A stretch of 64,000 nt of DNA from Paenibacillus_AR mesotrionivorans (GCF_046098205.1 NZ_JBJURJ010000029.1:3616-67615), one strand, 5' to 3'. Numbered from the stretch's first letter, positions 1 to 7,937 are shown. Numbers and translations: made by a program. Notes: generated from the sequence alone by a model not told the origin.

Positions 1-968
1 TGGGACAGAATTTCCGTGTGCAGCTCTTCAGCCAGTTTGGCCCCGCCGCCGCGGCCGAAGATATAGGCTACTTCTCCGGTTTTATCTGTGTAATACGCCA
101 TGTTTTCCACAACGCCCAGAATTTCGTGGTCCGTCCGTAACGCCATAGAACCTGCCCGTGCAGCCACAAACGCTGCCGTTGCATGGGGAGTGGTTACAAC
201 AATCTCCTTGCTGTGGGGAATCATCTGGTGAACATCCAGGGCTACATCCCCCGTTCCCGGAGGCAAATCCAGGATCATGTAATCCAGCTCGCCCCAATTA
301 ACCTCGCTTAAAAAATTGCGGAGCATTTTGCCCAGCATAGGTCCCCGCCAGATCACCGGAGCATTATCCTCCACGAAGAAGCCCATGGACATCACCTTCA
401 CGCCGAAGCGCTCTACCGGAATGATCTTGTTGTTATCCATCGCGGGACGATCTTCAATGCCCATCATATCCGGAACACTGAAGCCATAAATATCCGCGTC
501 GATAATGCCTACCCGTTTGCCTTCCCTGGCCAGAGAAACCGCTAGATTCACGGTGACGGTAGATTTACCCACTCCGCCCTTGCCGCTGGCTACTGCAATA
601 AAGGTCACTCCGGAATCACGGCCGAGAAGCTCAGAACGTCCTGTAGCAGGCGATTGGGTCTGCTGACGCTGGTTTGATTCCCCTTGGGGCTCTTGGAGCC
701 TGCGGGCGATCTCCTGGCTTTCCGCCTCTGTAATCGTCCGGAACCGGACATGAACGTCCTGGATGCCAATCCGGCCCAGCCCCTCCTGCACATCCTGACG
801 GTATTGGCTTTTGAGCGTTTCGCTGTCCTCGGTCAAAACTACCGTCAGATTCACCCGGGAATCCTTGGTCATGATGTCTTTTACAAGGCCCAGCTCTGTC
901 AGGGGACGGTTGTAAGTGCCGTCGTATACATGCTTCAGTGCGTCAAACACTTGCTCTTTGGTCACCAT
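1..968 (-). CDS. salA: Mrp/NBP35-family P-loop ATPase, SalA type (3' end outside window)
   Basis: The first 322 residues are present and the C-terminus runs off the left edge. Residues 1-90 look like the small MIP18/DUF59-type N-terminal domain. The deviant Walker A motif GKGGVGKST is at about residues 129-137, followed by DADIYG and DLPPGTGD, which are typical of Mrp/ApbC ATPases. The segment where ApbC-type Fe-S carriers have a CxxC pair reads NMAYYTDKTGEVAYIFG and has no cysteine. This agrees with the Bacillus regulator SalA rather than a cluster carrier. The ATG at 968 follows AGAGGTG. The gene lies directly downstream of cwlD, as in B. subtilis. Family assignment is firm; the SalA role is inferred from synteny. 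Confidence 0.85.
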   Translation of the reverse strand, partial: MVTKEQVFDALKHVYDGTYNRPLTELGLVKDIMTKDSRVNLTVVLTEDSETLKSQYRQDVQEGLGRIGIQDVHVRFRTITEAESQEIARRLQEPQGESNQRQQTQSPATGRSELLGRDSGVTFIAVASGKGGVGKSTVTVNLAVSLAREGKRVGIIDADIYGFSVPDMMGIEDRPAMDNNKIIPVERFGVKVMSMGFFVEDNAPVIWRGPMLGKMLRNFLSEVNWGELDYMILDLPPGTGDVALDVHQMIPHSKEIVVTTPHATAAFVAARAGSMALRTDHEILGVVENMAYYTDKTGEVAYIFGRGGGAKLAEELHTEILS

Positions 969-1007
969 AGTTGCACCTCTTATGGGCTTGTCTGTATTTA
1001 CGCCACC

Positions 1008-1016
1008 ATTATACCA
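1008..1016 (-). promoter_or_regulatory. Extended -10 promoter candidate for salA
   Basis: The minus strand reads TGGTATAAT about 40 bp upstream of the salA start, in the short cwlD-salA gap. This is an extended -10 with a perfect TATAAT. I see no good -35, so it could serve as an internal promoter but this is unproven. Confidence 0.4.
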
Positions 1017-1021
1017 CAATT

Positions 1022-1780
1022 TTACGGTTCGCCTATTTGTTCGCCCGTGGAATATCTGAGCACACCCTGGTATATCGCCGCGGCCACCTTCTTTTGATAG
1101 CTCTCCTGTCCCATAAGTCTTGCCTCCTCGGGATTGGAGAGAAACCCAACCTCCACCAACGCACCGGGGATGGATACTGCCTTCATGGGATAGAACGTAT
1201 CATTTTCCTTGGCCAACCGGTCCGTATTCTCCAGATTCCGCTTCAGCTCCGACTGAATATGGGTTGCCAGTATTTTGCCCCCCGGCTTGGCGGAATTATA
1301 AAAGGTTTGTGCGCCATGCCACTTGGGCGAGGGAATGCTGTTCAAGTGAATGCTGATCATCAAATCGGCATCCGCTTTTTCAATAAGCTTGGCGCGCTGC
1401 ACCAGATCCTCCGTTTTCCGTTTGCTGTAGCCCTTGGTCCCCGGAGCAGCCAGATCCTTATCCTCCTCGCGGGTCATCACCACAATTGCTCCCGCCTCCT
1501 GCAAATAATCCCGCAAATGTTTGGCAATAGCCAAGTTGACGTCCTTCTCGTCCATCCCTTCCTTGCTGGAGGCGCCACCGTCCGGGCCGCCATGTCCGGC
1601 ATCCACTGCAATTACCTTGCCGGACAATGGCAGAGTCCAATAATCCCAAGTTTCACTGTGGGGAAGCTCATAGCTCAGCATAAAAACGGTCAGCACCGCC
1701 AGAGCCGCTGCAGCAGCCAGCTTCAGCAAACCTTGTTTGTTTGTCCAGATTATAAGCCGCTTCCGTTTCCATCCGCGCAT
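1022..1780 (-). CDS. cwlD: Germination-specific N-acetylmuramoyl-L-alanine amidase CwlD
   Basis: Amidase_3 zinc hydrolase of 252 residues. In spore formers CwlD removes peptide side chains from muramic acid so that muramic delta-lactam can form in spore cortex. An N-terminal basic stretch and one hydrophobic segment (about residues 18-38) suggest a membrane anchor or uncleaved signal. Zinc and catalytic motifs are visible: VDAGHGGPDGG near residue 60, SIHLNS, and VEVGFLSN near the C-terminus. The ATG at 1780 is preferred over an upstream in-frame GTG at 1792 because GGGGTGG lies 8 nt before it. A GTATA...CATAAGA pair upstream (about 1813-1840) could be a sigma-G-type promoter, but the match is weak. 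Neighbour salA is downstream; sat is 99 bp upstream. Confidence 0.93.
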   Translation of the reverse strand: MRGWKRKRLIIWTNKQGLLKLAAAAALAVLTVFMLSYELPHSETWDYWTLPLSGKVIAVDAGHGGPDGGASSKEGMDEKDVNLAIAKHLRDYLQEAGAIVVMTREEDKDLAAPGTKGYSKRKTEDLVQRAKLIEKADADLMISIHLNSIPSPKWHGAQTFYNSAKPGGKILATHIQSELKRNLENTDRLAKENDTFYPMKAVSIPGALVEVGFLSNPEEARLMGQESYQKKVAAAIYQGVLRYSTGEQIGEP

Positions 1781-1879
1781 CAAAAAATCCACCCCGCATC
1801 CAATAGATTCTCTAAGAATCTTATGGACAAAGGTGGATCTTTATACCTGAAACTCGTCTTATTGGCGGGACATTCCCTA

Positions 1880-3070
1880 TTAAAGCTGGGATTCGGACAA
1901 GGACGCGTCCATCTCCTTCATGCCCTTGATCAGAATCTGGGCTACCTCCGGCCGGGTAAACTCGGCAGGGGGGCAGATCCCGTCGCGCAGCATGGCGCGC
2001 ACCTTGGTGCCGGAGAGATGCATGTGGAAGGCCTTGTCATGCGGACAGGTTTTACTGGAGGCCATATTGCCGCACTTGGTGCAGAAGAAGCTGTGCTCGA
2101 AAAACAGGGGAGTGATGCCCAGCTCTTCTTGTGTAAAGTTGCGGAAAATCTCCTGTGCCTCGTACGTCCCGTAATAATCGCCTACGCCTGCATGATCGCG
2201 GCCCACAATAAAATGGGTGCAGCCGTAATTTTTGCGGACCATAGCATGGAAGATCGCCTCCCGTGGACCCGCATAACGCATTGCCGCCGGGAAAACGCCG
2301 AGAAACGCCCGATTGCCGGGGTAGTAATTATCCAACAGGACAAGGTAACTCTCCATCCGGATTTCAGCGGATATGTCGTCAGATTTGGTTTCGCCCACCA
2401 GAGGGTTAAGAAACAAGCCATCCACAATCTCCATGGCGCTTTTCTGGATGTATTCATGGGCCCGGTGAACCGGGTTGCGGGTTTGGAAGCCAACGACGGT
2501 TTTCCAGCCCCTGGAGACGAAGATCTGTCTCGTTTCAGCAGGTGTAAAATAAAACTCCTCAAACTTCTCCGGCTGCGGCCGATTGAGCACCTGTATGGGT
2601 CCGCCGATATACGTGTTGGGCCGGGAGAAGAGCTTTTGCACGCCAGGATGGGCGCTGTCAGCGGTTTTGAAGACCTTGAGAGCCTCGTTCTGCTGGTCCG
2701 CCGTGTAAATGCTTCTGATGTCCAGAATGGCGTATACCACCCCATCAAGCTCACCCACAAGAGCCACTTGCTGACCGATCTCCAGCATTGCTGCACGTTT
2801 CTGTTCGACTGCCAGCGTTATCGGAATGCTCCATACAAGCCCGCTGGACAACCGCATGGATTCCACGACGGATTGGTAGTCCTTTTCTTCCATAAAACCG
2901 GTGAGCGGGGAAAAGCCGCCTACAGCAATTAAATCGATATCTGAAATCGTCCACTTATTTACCGCAATAACGGGTAAAGTTGCAGCAAGCTGCAGCAGCT
3001 CCTCCCGTGCATTCCCCTCTACCAGCCGGTTAATCAATGTGCCGCCGTGTGCCTGTATAGTTTCACTCAC
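1880..3070 (-). CDS. sat: Sulfate adenylyltransferase (ATP sulfurylase)
   Basis: The 396-residue protein matches the bacterial homomeric Sat family and makes adenosine 5'-phosphosulfate (APS) from ATP and sulfate. The nucleotide-binding motif QTRNPVHRAHEY (family QxRNPxHxxHE) is near residue 197, and GRDHAGVGDYYG lies further on. A zinc-like cluster CTKCGNMASSKTCPH is near residue 325. The GTG start at 3070 follows GAAGGGAG. It is only 27 bp downstream of cysH and shares its promoter, so the pair forms a cysH-sat unit for the first two steps of sulfate assimilation. No APS kinase gene is nearby. The unit sits between rpsI and cwlD, not its place in B. subtilis. Confidence 0.95.
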   Translation of the reverse strand: MSETIQAHGGTLINRLVEGNAREELLQLAATLPVIAVNKWTISDIDLIAVGGFSPLTGFMEEKDYQSVVESMRLSSGLVWSIPITLAVEQKRAAMLEIGQQVALVGELDGVVYAILDIRSIYTADQQNEALKVFKTADSAHPGVQKLFSRPNTYIGGPIQVLNRPQPEKFEEFYFTPAETRQIFVSRGWKTVVGFQTRNPVHRAHEYIQKSAMEIVDGLFLNPLVGETKSDDISAEIRMESYLVLLDNYYPGNRAFLGVFPAAMRYAGPREAIFHAMVRKNYGCTHFIVGRDHAGVGDYYGTYEAQEIFRNFTQEELGITPLFFEHSFFCTKCGNMASSKTCPHDKAFHMHLSGTKVRAMLRDGICPPAEFTRPEVAQILIKGMKEMDASLSESQL

Positions 3071-3097
3071 TTGGTATGGCTCCCTTCATCCTGTTCT

Positions 3098-3790
3098 TTA
3101 TTTGTGCAGTCCGCATTCAGTCTTCTCGTGGCCGGCCCAGCGGCCTGCACGGGGATCCTCACCCGGAAGCACCTGACGGGTGCACTTCTCGCAGCCAATG
3201 CTGGGATAATGCATGTCGTGGAGCGGATTGTAGATCACATCATTGGCACGGATATAATTCCAGACATCATCGCTGGTCCAGTCGGCGAGAGGATTAAACT
3301 TCACCAGACCGAACTTCACATCATACTCCACCTTCTTGGCGTTCGCCCGTGTAGGAGCCTGATCGCGGCGGATGCCGGTAATCCATGCTTCATACTTCCC
3401 GAGTATAGCAGTCAGAGGCTCTACCTTGCGCAGATTGCAGCACTCATTAGGGTTCGATTTCCACAGTTCCTCTCCGTATTGGGCCGCTTGAGCCTCCAGA
3501 GTAAGCTCTGTTCCTGCTCTGACGAATTGGAGGCCATAATGGGAAGCCAGCTTATCCCGAGTCTCATAGGTCTCCTTAAAGTGCAGATCCGTATCCAGGT
3601 AGAAGATATCCGTCTTGGGGCTGACCTTTTGGAGCATATCCACCAATACCACGTCCTCCGCACCAAAGCTGCATGCCAGGGTGATGTTGGGGAAGGTGTC
3701 TACCGCCCACTTCACGAGCTCCTCCGGAGTTTTATTCTCAAATTCCTCAGCGGCTTGGGCAATTAATGCTTCCTTCTCGAATAAGTTCAT
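3098..3790 (-). CDS. cysH: Assimilatory APS/PAPS reductase
   Basis: PAPS reductase family protein of 230 residues, which reduces (phospho)adenylyl sulfate to sulfite with thioredoxin. The PP-loop SFGAEDVVLVD is near residue 41. Cysteine pairs C117-C118 and C200/C203 match the [4Fe-4S] ligands of assimilatory APS reductases, and the catalytic C226 lies in ECGLHK at the end. The cluster ligands, and the absence of a cysC here, suggest APS is accepted directly, as for B. subtilis CysH. The ATG at 3790 follows GGAGGT with about 10 nt spacing. A good sigma-A promoter and an inverted repeat lie upstream. It is the first gene of a cysH-sat operon. Confidence 0.94.
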   Translation of the reverse strand: MNLFEKEALIAQAAEEFENKTPEELVKWAVDTFPNITLACSFGAEDVVLVDMLQKVSPKTDIFYLDTDLHFKETYETRDKLASHYGLQFVRAGTELTLEAQAAQYGEELWKSNPNECCNLRKVEPLTAILGKYEAWITGIRRDQAPTRANAKKVEYDVKFGLVKFNPLADWTSDDVWNYIRANDVIYNPLHDMHYPSIGCEKCTRQVLPGEDPRAGRWAGHEKTECGLHK

Positions 3791-3817
3791 GGTTAGTATA
3801 ACCTCCGAATCATTATT

Positions 3818-3844
3818 CCTACTAAATTCATGTGATTTATTAGG
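3818..3844 (-). promoter_or_regulatory. Operator-like inverted repeat in the cysH leader
   Basis: The minus strand reads CCTAATAAAT, 7 nt, ATTTAGTAGG: 10-bp arms with one mismatch. It starts about 10 nt after the -10 hexamer, so it would cover the transcription start and early leader of cysH. The position suits a repressor. Which regulator binds (for example a CymR-like cysteine regulator) is not shown by the sequence. Confidence 0.45.
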
Positions 3845-3854
3845 TTTTGCTATT

Positions 3855-3883
3855 ATTTTAATAAGCTGCAGTCATAAAGTCAA
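3855..3883 (-). promoter_or_regulatory. Sigma-A promoter of cysH-sat
   Basis: On the minus strand TTGACT, a 17-nt spacer and TAAAAT lie 65-93 bp upstream of the cysH start. Hexamers and spacing fit a vegetative promoter closely. Confidence 0.75.
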
Positions 3884-4014
3884 TCTTTTTTTCAGGTTGG
3901 TAAAAACTCAGTCGACAATGGTTTAATATATGTCAAAAGCCCAGTATAGGTTCGATTTTCCAATGCATTTTGCGGAAGCCTGTCCACAAATTGTTAGCAA
4001 ATTCGACACTTTCA

Positions 4015-4029
4015 TGTAAGCGCTTTTAC
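4015..4029 (+). promoter_or_regulatory. cre-like catabolite-response site before the DUF898-like gene
   Basis: TGTAAGCGCTTTTAC is a near-palindrome matching the TGWAARCGYTWWCA-type CcpA site. It lies just upstream of a TATATT hexamer (4033-4038) and 39 bp before the start at 4068, where binding would be expected to repress. The -35 is poor (TTTCAT at 4010-4015). CcpA control is inferred from the motif alone. Confidence 0.4.
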
Positions 4030-4067
4030 CGTTATATTTATTCAGAGATTAATTTGGGAGGGGCCTT

Positions 4068-4418
4068 ATGAGTTCAGTTGTAGTGGGTCATGCAGTGCAG
4101 CCAGGAATTTCTGGCCGGGAGAATTCTTATTTTGACGGGGGATTATTGCAGTACGTGGGGTTGAAGATCGTCGGTGCCCTTATTACTATTTTTACCTTTG
4201 GAATTTGCTACCCCTGGAGCTTCACAATGATTTACCGGTGGAAAATTGAGCATACCGTCATCAACGGGCGCAGAATGAAATTCCACGGTACCGCTATTGG
4301 CCTTTTCGGAAACTGGATCAAGTGGTTCCTGCTTTCCCTGATCACATTGGGTGTTTATAGCTTTTGGCTGTTCATTGCACTGGAAAAGTGGAAGGTCAAG
4401 AATACCTCTTTTGAATAA
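4068..4418 (+). CDS. Small DUF898/YjgN-like membrane protein
   Basis: A 116-residue protein with two hydrophobic segments (about residues 28-48 and 82-102) separated by a basic, aromatic loop. The pattern of a Y/W-rich first helix, IYRWKIEHTVINGRRMKFHG, then a second helix ending in a WKVKNT-like tail resembles one repeat of the DUF898/YjgN family. Function is unknown. The ATG follows GGGAGGGG. It is monocistronic, with its own terminator at 4422, and converges on rpsI. A cre-like site lies upstream. Confidence 0.7.
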   Translation: MSSVVVGHAVQPGISGRENSYFDGGLLQYVGLKIVGALITIFTFGICYPWSFTMIYRWKIEHTVINGRRMKFHGTAIGLFGNWIKWFLLSLITLGVYSFWLFIALEKWKVKNTSFE

Positions 4419-4421
4419 ATG

Positions 4422-4457
4422 AAAAAATCCTCTGCCGGATTGGCGGAGGATTTTTTT
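4422..4457 (+). terminator. Intrinsic terminator of the DUF898-like gene
   Basis: AAATCCTC and GAGGATTT arms enclose TGCCGGATTGGCG and are followed by a T7 run. It starts a few bases after the stop codon at 4418. Confidence 0.8.
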
Positions 4458-4477
4458 GTGATATGGCCTATCCAAGC

Positions 4478-4513
4478 AAAAAAAGAAAAACCCCCGGTCC
4501 AAATAGACCGGAG
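4478..4513 (-). terminator. Intrinsic terminator after rpsI
   Basis: On the minus strand CCGGTC, 6-nt loop, GACCGG is followed by a U-rich tract, 30-65 bp after the rpsI stop. It ends the rplM-rpsI transcript. Confidence 0.8.
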
Positions 4514-4541
4514 ATTTGCAATCCCTTGCGGGATTTGGATA

Positions 4542-4934
4542 TTAACGCTTGGAGAACTGAGGAGCACGACGGGCTGCTTTCAAGCCGTACTTCTTCCGTT
4601 CCTTCATACGAGGGTCACGAGTCAGGAAGCCAGCGCGCTTCAGAGAACCACGGAGCTCCGGGTCAGCCTTCAGCAATGCGCGGGAGATGCCATGACGGAT
4701 TGCTCCGGCTTGTCCGGACATGCCGCCGCCGTTAGCGATAACCAGCACATCATATCTGCCCAGAGTTTCAGTCAGGTTCAGAGGCTGCTTTACGATCAGC
4801 TTCAGTGTTTCCAGACCAAAATATTCGTTAATGTCGCGCTTATTGATTACGATTCGTCCTTCACCCGGAATCAAACGTACACGTGCTACCGAGTGCTTAC
4901 GACGACCTGTTCCATAGTATTGTACAGTTGCCAT
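4542..4934 (-). CDS. rpsI: 30S ribosomal protein S9
   Basis: 130 residues, the normal length for S9. The N-terminus MATVQYYGTGRRKHSVARV and C-terminal DPRMKERKKYGLKAARRAPQ with the terminal FSKR are diagnostic. The conserved basic tail reaches the P-site tRNA in known ribosome structures. The ATG at 4934 follows GGGGAGGACC. It is cotranscribed with rplM, 18 bp upstream, and ends at an intrinsic terminator. Confidence 0.98.
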   Translation of the reverse strand: MATVQYYGTGRRKHSVARVRLIPGEGRIVINKRDINEYFGLETLKLIVKQPLNLTETLGRYDVLVIANGGGMSGQAGAIRHGISRALLKADPELRGSLKRAGFLTRDPRMKERKKYGLKAARRAPQFSKR

Positions 4935-4952
4935 GAAATGGTCCTCCCCTTA

Positions 4953-5390
4953 TTATCCGCGAAGTTCCCAAACTTCGGGTTGTTGAGCTTGATGCGGATG
5001 CTCGGCACCAGCGTACACTTTAATTCTTGTCTTCAGAGAATCACCCAGACGGTTCTTCGGCAGCATGCCGTGAACAGCCAGCTCGATCATCCGGTCCGGC
5101 TTGTTCTTCAGCATTTCGCCTGCGGAAGTAGCCTTCAAACCACCCGGATAGTGGGAGTGACGGTAGTACATTTTTTGAGTGAGCTTCTTGCCGGTCAGTT
5201 CGATTTTGTCAGCGTTAATTACGATAACGAAATCGCCGCCGTCCACATGAGGGGTGAAATCCGGTTTATGTTTACCGCGAATGATACCGGCCACTTCACT
5301 GGCCAGACGGCCGAGGGTTTTGCCTTCGGCGTCTACGAGATACCATTTGCGTTCGGCTGCATTGCCTTTAGGCATATATGTCGTACGCAT
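4953..5390 (-). CDS. rplM: 50S ribosomal protein L13
   Basis: 145 residues from the ATG at 5390, equal to B. subtilis L13. It starts MRTTYMPKGN and contains KTLGRLASEVAGIIRGKHKP and the ending PQVWELRG-like PEVWELRG. The open frame extends upstream to 5603, but that part is the untranslated L13-type leader, and GGAGGATCAAG fixes the start at 5390. First gene of rplM-rpsI, with its own promoter at the end of truA. Confidence 0.98.
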   Translation of the reverse strand: MRTTYMPKGNAAERKWYLVDAEGKTLGRLASEVAGIIRGKHKPDFTPHVDGGDFVIVINADKIELTGKKLTQKMYYRHSHYPGGLKATSAGEMLKNKPDRMIELAVHGMLPKNRLGDSLKTRIKVYAGAEHPHQAQQPEVWELRG

Positions 5391-5400
5391 CTTGATCCTC

Positions 5401-5570
5401 CTAAGAGTTATTGCGCCAGTACATCTGGCATCATTAGCAATAATAATATATACGTATAAAAGCACACAATCAGCAAGCTGACTTGCGGCCATTATGCGGT
5501 AGTACGATACTGCAGGGTCGGTTGCTTCACAACTCGGGGCAAGTGGGGGTGCCAGTTGTGAAACACCAAC
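5401..5570 (-). ncRNA. L13-type ribosomal leader RNA
   Basis: The transcript from the promoter at 5575-5603 has a leader of about 180 nt. Its 5' part folds into a clear hairpin: TTCACAACT (5554-5562) with AGTTGTGAA (5526-5534), extended by a GTTG/CAAC outer pair at 5521-5570. B. subtilis rplM has a known L13 leader, thought to mediate feedback by L13. Position and architecture agree, but I have not matched it to the covariance model. Confidence 0.6.
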
Positions 5571-5574
5571 AATT

Positions 5575-5603
5575 ATGATACTACACTCTCTGCCAAATGG
5601 CAA
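5575..5603 (-). promoter_or_regulatory. Sigma-A promoter of rplM-rpsI
   Basis: Minus strand TTGCCA, 17-nt spacer, TATCAT. It begins 4 bp after the truA stop codon and precedes the L13-type leader. Confidence 0.65.
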
Positions 5604-5606
5604 GCA

Positions 5607-6371
5607 TTAATCGTACTCGACTCGCCATAAAGTTAAACCGTGTGCTTCAGCCGTCGGACCCGCCAGACGCCGGTTTTTGGCTTCCAGAATTCTTTTCATG
5701 TCCTCAGGCCGACGTTTTCCTTGCCCGATTTGGATTAGCGTTCCCGCCATAATCCGGACCATATTGTAGAGAAATCCGTTTCCGGTTATTTCAAAATGGA
5801 TCGAGCGCGCTAATTCGTCCCCCGGCAGCGGATCATGCAGGACAAGCAGATCGGCATCATAAATGGTTCTGACCCTTGAATCCTTATCGCATCTGACGGT
5901 GCAAAAGGAAGTAAAATCATGGGTTCCCTTTATATACGTCAGTGCTTCCTTCATTGCCGCGGTATCCAGCTTCCTATGATCATGAAAGCGGGTACGGGTA
6001 TAAAACAAATCCGGAAATTTGGAATTTTGGATCACGTAACGGTATGTCTTCAATTTAGCGGACCGGCGGGCATGGAAGTCAAGGGGCATTTCCCGGGCCT
6101 CATAAACCACGATGTCGTTGGGAAGCCTTGTATTAAGAGCAATGCTCCACCGTTCGACGGGGATAGTCGACTCTGTATGGAAATGCGCCACTTGAGCCCT
6201 GGCATGCACACCGGCATCGGTACGTCCGGACCCGTGCAATTTGACGGTTTCTCCAGTCAACAGCCGGATTGCCGCCTCCAGGTGATCCTGAACGGTATTG
6301 CCGCCGGGCTGTGTCTGGAAGCCGTAATAGCCGGTTCCGTCGTAGCCGATTACCAAGGCAATGTTCCTCAC
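5607..6371 (-). CDS. truA: tRNA pseudouridine(38-40) synthase TruA
   Basis: 254 residues from a GTG at 6371. TruA isomerises uridines 38-40 in the tRNA anticodon arm. The catalytic aspartate motif GRTDAGVHARAQVAHF is near residue 50, and the opening IALVIGYDGTGYYGFQ is typical. An ATG at 6401 is in frame, but GGAGGTACAT directly before GTG supports the shorter form, matching family length. It follows rplQ after 149 bp with no terminator, so it may be the last gene of the alpha operon. Confidence 0.93.
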   Translation of the reverse strand: MRNIALVIGYDGTGYYGFQTQPGGNTVQDHLEAAIRLLTGETVKLHGSGRTDAGVHARAQVAHFHTESTIPVERWSIALNTRLPNDIVVYEAREMPLDFHARRSAKLKTYRYVIQNSKFPDLFYTRTRFHDHRKLDTAAMKEALTYIKGTHDFTSFCTVRCDKDSRVRTIYDADLLVLHDPLPGDELARSIHFEITGNGFLYNMVRIMAGTLIQIGQGKRRPEDMKRILEAKNRRLAGPTAEAHGLTLWRVEYD

Positions 6372-6520
6372 ATGTACCTCCACAAGCCATAACATCCCCA
6401 CAAAGGCATTTCATCCATTCCTGGCGCCGTACTCTTGCGGGGACCGGCAATTACAAAAGGCGTGAATGCAAAAAGGGCTTCATCAGAATCTACGATTCCG
6501 TCCACCCTCTTCCCATTGTC

Positions 6521-6886
6521 TTACGCCCGGTCAACCAATTCAAGATATACCATAGGAGCAGCGTCGCCGCGACGGGGACCCAGCTTCATGATACGGGTAT
6601 ATCCGCCTTGACGTTCGGAATAGCGGGTTGCCAATTCCGTGAACAGCTTTTGGATCGCATCTTGATCTTCAGTCGCTTTCTCTCTGCGAACAAATGCTGC
6701 GACCTGACGACGAGCGTGCAGATCTCCGCGCTTGGCAAGAGTGATCAGCTTTTCGGCGATGGAACGAACTTCCTTCGCTTTAGCTTCAGTTGTTTCGATG
6801 CGTTCATGTATGAACAAGTCAGTGACCAGATCGCGGAAAAGAGCTTTTCTCGCGCTGGAGTCACGACCCAACTTTTGGTATGCCAC
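6521..6886 (-). CDS. rplQ: 50S ribosomal protein L17
   Basis: 121 residues. The N-terminus MAYQKLGRDSSARKALFRDL and the RERK-type helix followed by GYTRIMKLGPRRGDAAPM identify L17. The start is GTG with AAGGAGGG at good distance. Last ribosomal protein gene of the alpha cluster, 81 bp after rpoA. The three ECF transporter genes that follow rplQ in B. subtilis are missing here. Confidence 0.98.
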   Translation of the reverse strand: MAYQKLGRDSSARKALFRDLVTDLFIHERIETTEAKAKEVRSIAEKLITLAKRGDLHARRQVAAFVRREKATEDQDAIQKLFTELATRYSERQGGYTRIMKLGPRRGDAAPMVYLELVDRA

Positions 6887-6967
6887 TATTGTTCCCTCCT
6901 TAAAATCCTTTTGCTGGCTTTGAGTTACCCCAAAGCGCTTCGTGGCAGGCCGAAGGTCAAGCAGGTC

Positions 6968-7912
6968 TTAATCTTCTGTACGAAGTCCCAGTCCCAACTC
7001 TTCCAGCTTCTCCTGCACTTCCTCCAAAGACTTGCGGCCCAGGTTGCGGACCNNNNNNNNNNNNNNNNNNNNNNNNNNNNNNNNNNNNNNNNNNNNNNNN
7101 NNNNNNNNNNNNNNNNNNNNNNNNNNNNNNNNNNNNNNNNNNNNNNNNNNNNNNNNNNNNNNNNNNNNNNNNNNNNNNNNNNNNNNNNNNNNNNNNNNNN
7201 NNNNNNNNNNNNNNNNNNNNNNNNNNNNNNNNNNNNNNNNNNNNNNNNNNNNNNNNNNNNNNNNNNNNNNNNNNNNNNNNNNNNNNNNNNNNNNNNNNNN
7301 NNNNNNNNNNNNNNNNNNNNNNNNNNNNNNNNNNNNNNNNNNNNNNNNNNNNNNNNNNNNNNNNNNNNNNNNNNNNNNNNNNNNNNNNNNNNNNNNNNNN
7401 NNNNNNNNNNNNNNNNNNNNNNNNNNNNNNNNGGGGGTATCCTCCCGCTTGTTCTTATCCGCAGATACGTATCCCCGGCCTCTATTCGCATGAATGCGCA
7501 TATGCAGGCGGGCATCGGTTGACAGCGTAGCAATGAGAAGGTCCGGGTTCAGGATTTCCACGTCGCTGTCCGTACGGATATCGCCGGCAAAAACCTGACC
7601 TTCCCCTTCTGCATCGATCTCGAGAACTTTTTCTTCGTCGGAATGAATCTTTAACGATAGACCCTTCAGGTTCAGGATAATCTCTGTTACGTCTTCAACA
7701 ACTCCGGGAATCGTGGAGAACTCATGCAGCACGCCGTCGATATGAACGGAAGTGACAGCAGCCCCCGGCAAGGAGGACAGAAGAATCCGGCGCAGAGAGT
7801 TACCGAGCGTCGTGCCGTATCCGCGCTCAAGCGGTTCGACCACGAATTTACCATACGTGCCGTCATCGTGGATCGTTACGGTCTCTNNNNNNNNNNNNNN
7901 NNNNNNNNNNNN
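6968..7912 (-). CDS. rpoA: DNA-directed RNA polymerase subunit alpha (interrupted by two N runs)
   Basis: The readable parts are the N-terminal domain, from ETVTIHDDGTYGKF through GYGTTLGNSLRRILLSSLPG to YVSADKNKREDTP, and the last 27 residues, VRNLGRKSLEEVQEKLEE onward, of the DNA- and activator-binding C-terminal domain. The start codon is hidden in the N run at 7887-7937. Counting back nine residues, by comparison with B. subtilis RpoA, puts it at 7912. That gives 314 residues, the B. subtilis length, so the N runs appear size-true. Residues in about 7053-7432 (linker and most of the C-terminal domain) cannot be judged. Confidence 0.93.
   Translation of the reverse strand, partial: XXXXXXXXXETVTIHDDGTYGKFVVEPLERGYGTTLGNSLRRILLSSLPGAAVTSVHIDGVLHEFSTIPGVVEDVTEIILNLKGLSLKIHSDEEKVLEIDAEGEGQVFAGDIRTDSDVEILNPDLLIATLSTDARLHMRIHANRGRGYVSADKNKREDTPXXXXXXXXXXXXXXXXXXXXXXXXXXXXXXXXXXXXXXXXXXXXXXXXXXXXXXXXXXXXXXXXXXXXXXXXXXXXXXXXXXXXXXXXXXXXXXXXXXXXXXXXXXXXXXXXXXXXXXXXXXXXXXXVRNLGRKSLEEVQEKLEELGLGLRTED
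7053..7432. other. N run inside rpoA
   Basis: 380 undetermined bases covering the end of the N-terminal domain, the linker and most of the C-terminal domain of RpoA. The reading frame is the same on both sides, so the run probably has its true length. Confidence 0.95.
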
Positions 7913-7937
7913 NNNNNNNNNNNNNNNNNNNNNNNNN
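7887..7937. other. N run over the rpoA start
   Basis: 51 undetermined bases hide the rpoA start codon, its ribosome binding site and the first residues. The apparent upstream extension of the frame beyond 7937 is not coding. Confidence 0.95.
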
